Assembly: GCF_904066215.1 (NCBI RefSeq)
Contig: NZ_LR880474.1
Span: 2,294,001-2,358,000, forward strand
Direction: 5' to 3'
DNA from: Microbacterium sp. Nx66
Lineage (GTDB): Bacteria > Actinomycetota > Actinomycetes > Actinomycetales > Microbacteriaceae
DNA: 64,000 bases
Below the pieces are notes generated by a model. That model was given only the letters and a program-made list of their open reading frames with translations, did not search any database and had not been told where the DNA came from. The stretch's first letter is position 1; each line of letters opens with the position of its first letter. A program made the position numbers and the translations under genes. This document shows, one piece after another, positions 60,279 through 64,000 of this stretch.

Positions 60279-61337
60279 TCAGTAGAACTCGACCGTGTCG
60301 ACCACTGCGCGCAGCTCCCGACCGTCGAGCAGCCGGGTGGCGTTCTCGGCGAACCGCCGCGCGATGCGCTCCTCCTCCTTCGAGCTGAGCGCCGCGGTGT
60401 GCGGGCTGACGAGCACGCGCGGGTGCGCCCACAGCGGGGACTCGGCGGGCAGCGGCTCCTGCTCGAAGACATCCAGCCCGGCGAAGCCGACGCGGCCGTC
60501 GTCGAGGGCGGAGAGCAGCGCCGTCTCATCGACCACGCTCCCGCGCCCGACGTTGGTGAGGATGACCCCGGGCTTCACTGCCCGCAGAACCTCCTCGCCG
60601 ATGAGATGTCTGGTCTGCTCCGTGCCCGGAAGCGTGACGACGATCGCGTCGACCTCCCCCACCGCGTCCACGAGGTCGTCCAGCGCGATGAGGCGATCGA
60701 CGCCCTCGACCGGACGACCGGAGCGAGTGGTCCCCCACACCCGAGCGCCGAGAGCGTGGAAACGGCGGGCGCACTCCGCGCCGATGCCGCCGAGTCCCAC
60801 CACGAGCACGGTCATCTCGTCGACCTGGCGCATCTCCCACCGCTCGGGCCAGATGCGCTGATCCTGATCGATCCGCAGGCGCGGAAGGTCCTTCGCCCCG
60901 GCGAGCACCGCGAAGAGGGCGAACTCGGCGAGCGTGCCGCCGTGGACGCCGGCGCTGGTGGTGAAGACGATGCGGTCGAGGTCGGCGCGGTCGAGTTCCG
61001 CGGCCTTGACCGTGCTGCCGCCGCCCGCCGCCGTGGTCATGACCCACCGCAGCCGCGGGTTCGCAGAGACCGTCCGAGCAAGTGCGTCGGGGTCGACGTC
61101 GGGGATGCCGAAGAGCACGTCAGCGGAGTCGACGAGGGCCTCGAACGCGCGCTGCTGCTCCGGCGTGCGGGTGAAGTCGGGGTCGCCCGACCAGTCGGCC
61201 GGACCGCGCATGGGAGGCACGAGCGATGCATCCTGGATGACCTCGAGCCGCGGCTCGAGCTCCTCGATGAGCCCGCACAGCTCCTCCGTCAACGGCACCG
61301 CGACGACGGCGCGGACCTTCTTCTCGGACTCCGTCAC
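60279..61337 (-). CDS. D-2-hydroxyacid dehydrogenase family protein
   Basis: The 352-residue protein has the NAD-binding loop VLVVGLGGIGAECARRFHALGA, followed by the catalytic Arg region in TNVGRGSVVDE and the His in SPHTAALSSKEE. The substrate may be a 2-ketoacid such as glyoxylate, hydroxypyruvate or 2-ketogluconate. The link to gntK (17-bp gap, same strand) makes 2-ketogluconate reduction plausible but unproven. GTG 61337 follows GGAGGGAG. Confidence 0.88.
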   Translation of the reverse strand: MTESEKKVRAVVAVPLTEELCGLIEELEPRLEVIQDASLVPPMRGPADWSGDPDFTRTPEQQRAFEALVDSADVLFGIPDVDPDALARTVSANPRLRWVMTTAAGGGSTVKAAELDRADLDRIVFTTSAGVHGGTLAEFALFAVLAGAKDLPRLRIDQDQRIWPERWEMRQVDEMTVLVVGLGGIGAECARRFHALGARVWGTTRSGRPVEGVDRLIALDDLVDAVGEVDAIVVTLPGTEQTRHLIGEEVLRAVKPGVILTNVGRGSVVDETALLSALDDGRVGFAGLDVFEQEPLPAESPLWAHPRVLVSPHTAALSSKEEERIARRFAENATRLLDGRELRAVVDTVEFY

Positions 61338-61369
61338 GACCGACTCCCTCCAGCTCCTGTGCTCCCTTC

Positions 61370-61375
61370 AGCGTA
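61370..61375 (-). promoter_or_regulatory. -10 TACGCT for the hydroxyacid dehydrogenase-gntK operon
   Basis: On the minus strand TACGCT lies 32 nt before the GTG at 61337, leaving room for a leader with the GGAGGGAG Shine-Dalgarno. Confidence 0.4.
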
Positions 61376-61460
61376 GAGGTCCGGAGCCTCCGGACCGCCC
61401 GACGTCGCGGACGATGACGGTGATGCGTCATCGGGTGCGCCTCCATCCGGCGCACAGCGA

Positions 61461-61466
61461 TACGCT
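61461..61466 (+). promoter_or_regulatory. -10 TACGCT for gnd
   Basis: TACGCT lies 35 nt before the GTG at 61502, with GAGGAG as Shine-Dalgarno in the leader. Confidence 0.45.
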
Positions 61467-61501
61467 GAAGACAACCCTTCTTCACGATCGAGGAGCCTTC
61501 C

Positions 61502-62956
61502 GTGCCCGAAGCATCAGCGAACATCGGAGTCGTCGGACTCGCCGTCATGGGGTCGAACCTCGCCCGCAACCTCGCGAGCCGCGAGGGCAACACCGTGGCG
61601 ATCTTCAACCGCAGCTACGAGAAGACCCAGACCCTCCTCGACGAGCATCCCGAGGCGGGCTTCATCCCCGCGAAGACGTACCAGGAGTTCGCCGACTCGC
61701 TGCAGAAGCCGCGCACCGCGATCATCATGGTCAAGGCCGGAGCGCCGACCGACGCCGTGATCGACTCCCTCGTGGAGGTCTTCGAGCCGGGCGACATCAT
61801 CGTCGACGGCGGCAACGCCTACTTCCCCGACACCATCCGCCGCGAGAAGGCGGTCCGCGAGACCGGCATCAACTTCGTCGGCGCGGGTATCTCCGGCGGC
61901 GAGGAGGGCGCCCTCACCGGCCCCTCGATCATGCCGGGCGGCTCGGACGAGTCCTGGATCACGCTCGGGCCGATCCTGAAGTCCATCGCCGCAGTCGCCG
62001 AGGGCGAGCCCTGCGTGACGCACGTCGGCCACGACGGCGCCGGCCACTTCGTCAAGATGGTGCACAACGGCATCGAGTACGCGGACATGCAGCTCATCGC
62101 CGAGGCCTACGACCTCATCCGTCGCGGCACCGGCAAGACCCCCGCAGAGATCGCCGAGATCTTCGCCGAGTGGAACCGCGGAGAGCTGGAGTCGTACCTC
62201 ATCGAGATCACGGCCGAGGTGCTGCGCCAGGTCGACGCGGCGACCGGTAAGCCGCTGGTCGACGTCATCCTGGACCAGGCCGGCGCGAAGGGCACCGGCG
62301 CCTGGACGGTGCAGACCGCGCTCTCGCTCGGCGTCCCGGTCTCGGGCATCGCCGAGGCGACGTTCGCCCGGTCCCTCTCCTCCCACCCCGAGCAGCGCGC
62401 GGTCGCCGCGGCGCTTCCCGGTCCGGACGAGGAGTTCACGGTCCCGGCCGACGAGGTCGACGCTTTCGTCGAGGACGTCCGCCTGGCGCTCTATGCCTCC
62501 AAGATCGTCGCGTACTCGCAGGGCTTCGACGAGATCCGTGCCGGCGCCGCCGAGTACGGCTGGAACATCGACCTCGGTGCGATCTCGAAGATCTGGCGCG
62601 GCGGCTGCATCATCCGTGCGCAGTTCCTGAACCGGATCGCCGACGCCTACGCGGAGACCCCCGACCTGCCCGTGCTGATGACGGCTCCGTACTTCGCCGA
62701 GGCACTCACCCGCGGCCAGGCGGCATGGCGTCGCGTGGTGGTCACGGCGGCGCAGTCCGGCATCCCGGCTCCGGCGTTCTCGTCGTCGCTGTCGTACTAC
62801 GACGGCATCCGCGCCGACCGCCTCCCGGCTGCTCTCGTGCAGGGTCAGCGCGACTTCTTCGGCGCGCACACCTACAAGCGCATCGACAAGGAGGGCACCT
62901 TCCACACGCTGTGGTCGGGCGACCGCTCCGAGATCGAGGCCGAAGACACGCACTGA
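61502..62956 (+). CDS. gnd: 6-phosphogluconate dehydrogenase (decarboxylating)
   Basis: The 484-residue enzyme has the NADP loop GVVGLAVMGSNLARNLASR, DGGNAYFPDT, the catalytic Lys region GPSIMPGG and HDGAGHFVKMVHNGIEY, and the long helical C-terminal domain with the substrate tail. It converts 6-phosphogluconate to ribulose-5-phosphate. The divergent gntK on its left provides the same substrate. It ends in a strong terminator. Confidence 0.96.
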   Translation: MPEASANIGVVGLAVMGSNLARNLASREGNTVAIFNRSYEKTQTLLDEHPEAGFIPAKTYQEFADSLQKPRTAIIMVKAGAPTDAVIDSLVEVFEPGDIIVDGGNAYFPDTIRREKAVRETGINFVGAGISGGEEGALTGPSIMPGGSDESWITLGPILKSIAAVAEGEPCVTHVGHDGAGHFVKMVHNGIEYADMQLIAEAYDLIRRGTGKTPAEIAEIFAEWNRGELESYLIEITAEVLRQVDAATGKPLVDVILDQAGAKGTGAWTVQTALSLGVPVSGIAEATFARSLSSHPEQRAVAAALPGPDEEFTVPADEVDAFVEDVRLALYASKIVAYSQGFDEIRAGAAEYGWNIDLGAISKIWRGGCIIRAQFLNRIADAYAETPDLPVLMTAPYFAEALTRGQAAWRRVVVTAAQSGIPAPAFSSSLSYYDGIRADRLPAALVQGQRDFFGAHTYKRIDKEGTFHTLWSGDRSEIEAEDTH

Positions 62957-62967
62957 CCTCGGGTCTG

Positions 62968-63003
62968 CGAAGGGCCGGGCACCGTACGGTGCTCGGCCCT
63001 TCG
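62968..63003. terminator. Terminator after gnd (bidirectional)
   Basis: A 16-bp stem with one G-T pair, CGAAGGGCCGGGCACC (62968-62983) with GGTGCTCGGCCCTTCG (62988-63003), closes with a GTAC loop. It lies between gnd and the convergent oxidoreductase gene. Confidence 0.75.
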
Positions 63004-63007
63004 TGCG

Positions 63008-64000
63008 TCACACGAGGATGTTGTGGTTGCGGCGGAACACGTTCTGCGGGTCCCACTGCGCCTTCACCGCCCGCAGACGCGCGTAGCCGTCGCCGTCGTA
63101 CATCCCGGACACCTCGTCCGGTCGCTCCCGGTCGACGAAGTTGCTGTACTCGGCGAGGCGGCCCGCGACGATCCGCTGCGCGTCGGCGGCGGCCTTCGCC
63201 CGCCCCTCCTCGTCGAGCATCCCCGGGACATCGAAGGCACCGGCCATGACGAACCAGGTCGCGGTGCGCGCCGGGAAGGCCGTCTCCTCCTGCGGAACGT
63301 CGCCGAACGCCCCGCCGAGGGACCGGAGGAAGACGACCGAGGCGGGGTACTCCCGCCGATAGGCCACCAGCCGATCGATCGTCTCGTCGTCGAGGTCGGC
63401 GACGAGACCGTTCCCGCCGAGGAACCCGGGAGGGGCGGGAGCCTCGCCGCCCTCGGGCTGCGGCATCTCCATCAGGATCTCCCGATAGGCGGGTTCGGTG
63501 ATCTCCGTCGTGACACCGTCGAGGGCGGTGATCGGCGCGAGCTCCACGCGCAGCGCCTCCGGGTCGGGCCCGGCCCACACGGCGGTCAGCCGGGCACCGG
63601 CCGGAGCGCTCGGGTCCATGGGCGGCACGTCCATATATGTGACGGTCAGCTCGCGCGGGGCGTCGCGGAGGACTTCGCGCGCGGCCCGGAGCACGGCCGT
63701 CGCGTCGCCCTCGACGACGGACTCGGCCAGCGCGATCCCCGGCAGGCGATGCGCTTCGAAGTCGAAACGGGTGACGATGCCGAAGTTGCCGCCACCGCCG
63801 CGCAGCGCCCAGAACAGGTCGGGATGCTGCGTGGCCGAGACCTCCACCACGTCTCCGCTCGCGGTGACGACCTGGGCGCCGACGAGCTGATCGACGGCGA
63901 GACCCCAGGCGCGCACCATCCAGCCGATGCCGCCGCCGAGGGTGAGACCGCCGACGCCGACGCTGGCCGTGTCGCCGGAGCTCAGGGCGAGGCCGTGGCC
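63008..64000 (-). CDS. FAD-binding BBE-type oxidoreductase, N-terminus cut by window edge
   Basis: The frame is open from the right window edge to a stop at 63008 (at least 330 residues). The visible part starts inside the FAD-binding domain with VGVGGLTLGGGIGWMVRAWG and LFWALRGGGGNFGIVTRF, then the substrate domain, and ends with the BBE segment YARLRAVKAQWDPQNVFRRNHNILV. Such flavoproteins oxidise sugars or alkaloid-like compounds, often with covalent flavin; the flavin-linking His would lie beyond the edge. No partner gene is visible. Confidence 0.88.
   Translation of the reverse strand, partial: GHGLALSSGDTASVGVGGLTLGGGIGWMVRAWGLAVDQLVGAQVVTASGDVVEVSATQHPDLFWALRGGGGNFGIVTRFDFEAHRLPGIALAESVVEGDATAVLRAAREVLRDAPRELTVTYMDVPPMDPSAPAGARLTAVWAGPDPEALRVELAPITALDGVTTEITEPAYREILMEMPQPEGGEAPAPPGFLGGNGLVADLDDETIDRLVAYRREYPASVVFLRSLGGAFGDVPQEETAFPARTATWFVMAGAFDVPGMLDEEGRAKAAADAQRIVAGRLAEYSNFVDRERPDEVSGMYDGDGYARLRAVKAQWDPQNVFRRNHNILV

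Overview
The window is 64 kb of very GC-rich DNA (roughly 70% over most of its length) packed with short-spaced genes on both strands. The gene set points to an actinobacterium, most likely Microbacteriaceae and plausibly Microbacterium: an acyl-CoA carboxylase cluster with an epsilon subunit, a DUF3039 protein, Ku plus LigD, a cysteine-less LpdA quinone reductase, a large L25/CTC protein, and many GTG starts. The genus is inference. It looks like ordinary chromosome. I found no rRNA, insertion sequence, prophage or CRISPR array. The exception is the left edge (1-1330), where a two-helix membrane protein of lower GC, cut by the window end, and a 51-codon remnant-like ORF sit in a gene-poor stretch.

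Layout. 1.3-4.5 kb: glycosyltransferase, EEP phosphohydrolase and YjdF-like membrane protein in one overlapping operon, then tRNA-Leu(UAG) and a DedA protein. 4.5-8.3 kb: Ku and LigD (end joining), divergent, and a CDF metal exporter. 8.4-12.3 kb: rdgB-rph-murI, pncB and DUF3039. 12.3-17.9 kb: an ABC exporter whose ATPase carries a 416-residue histone-like and acidic extension, a sugar/choline-type nucleotidyltransferase and a membrane protein. 18-26.7 kb: acyl-CoA carboxylase genes accD, accE and accA3, with a two-component locus, an RNA methyltransferase and maf between them. 26.8-31 kb: lpdA, purine nucleoside phosphorylase, phosphosugar mutase and a solo HPr. 31-38.6 kb: mtlR divergent from a six-gene mannitol operon (IIB-like, HPr, enzyme I, MtlA, MtlF, MtlD) that carries its own general PTS proteins. 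38.7-40.3 kb: hydrolase and PfkB kinase. 40.4-48.6 kb: a nucleoside uptake and breakdown operon (BMP lipoprotein, ABC ATPase, two permeases, cdd, deoA, add). 48.7-53.6 kb: mannose-1-phosphate guanylyltransferase and sdhCDAB. 53.6-64 kb: YihY/BrkB, exonuclease III, DUF4166, trpS, DUF4190, pth, rplY, a 41-residue membrane peptide, gluconokinase, a hydroxyacid dehydrogenase, gnd and a truncated FAD oxidoreductase.

How the genes connect. Several modules fit one central-carbon theme: mannitol enters by the PTS and is oxidised to fructose-6-phosphate; nucleosides are imported, deaminated and phosphorolysed, with the mutase next to the phosphorylase a likely link for pentose phosphates; gluconokinase and Gnd serve the pentose phosphate pathway; sdhCDAB serves the TCA cycle and respiratory chain.

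Expression signals. Nineteen start codons lie exactly 6 or 7 nt after a TANNNT hexamer, which predicts leaderless mRNAs for about a third of the genes. Within operons, genes are mostly joined by 4-nt ATGA/GTGA overlaps. The most unusual items are the histone-like tail on the ABC ATPase, a probable pseudo-histidine kinase beside a real one, the overlapping divergent -10 boxes between the methyltransferase and maf, and a ~100-bp palindrome that includes the last codons of two convergent genes.
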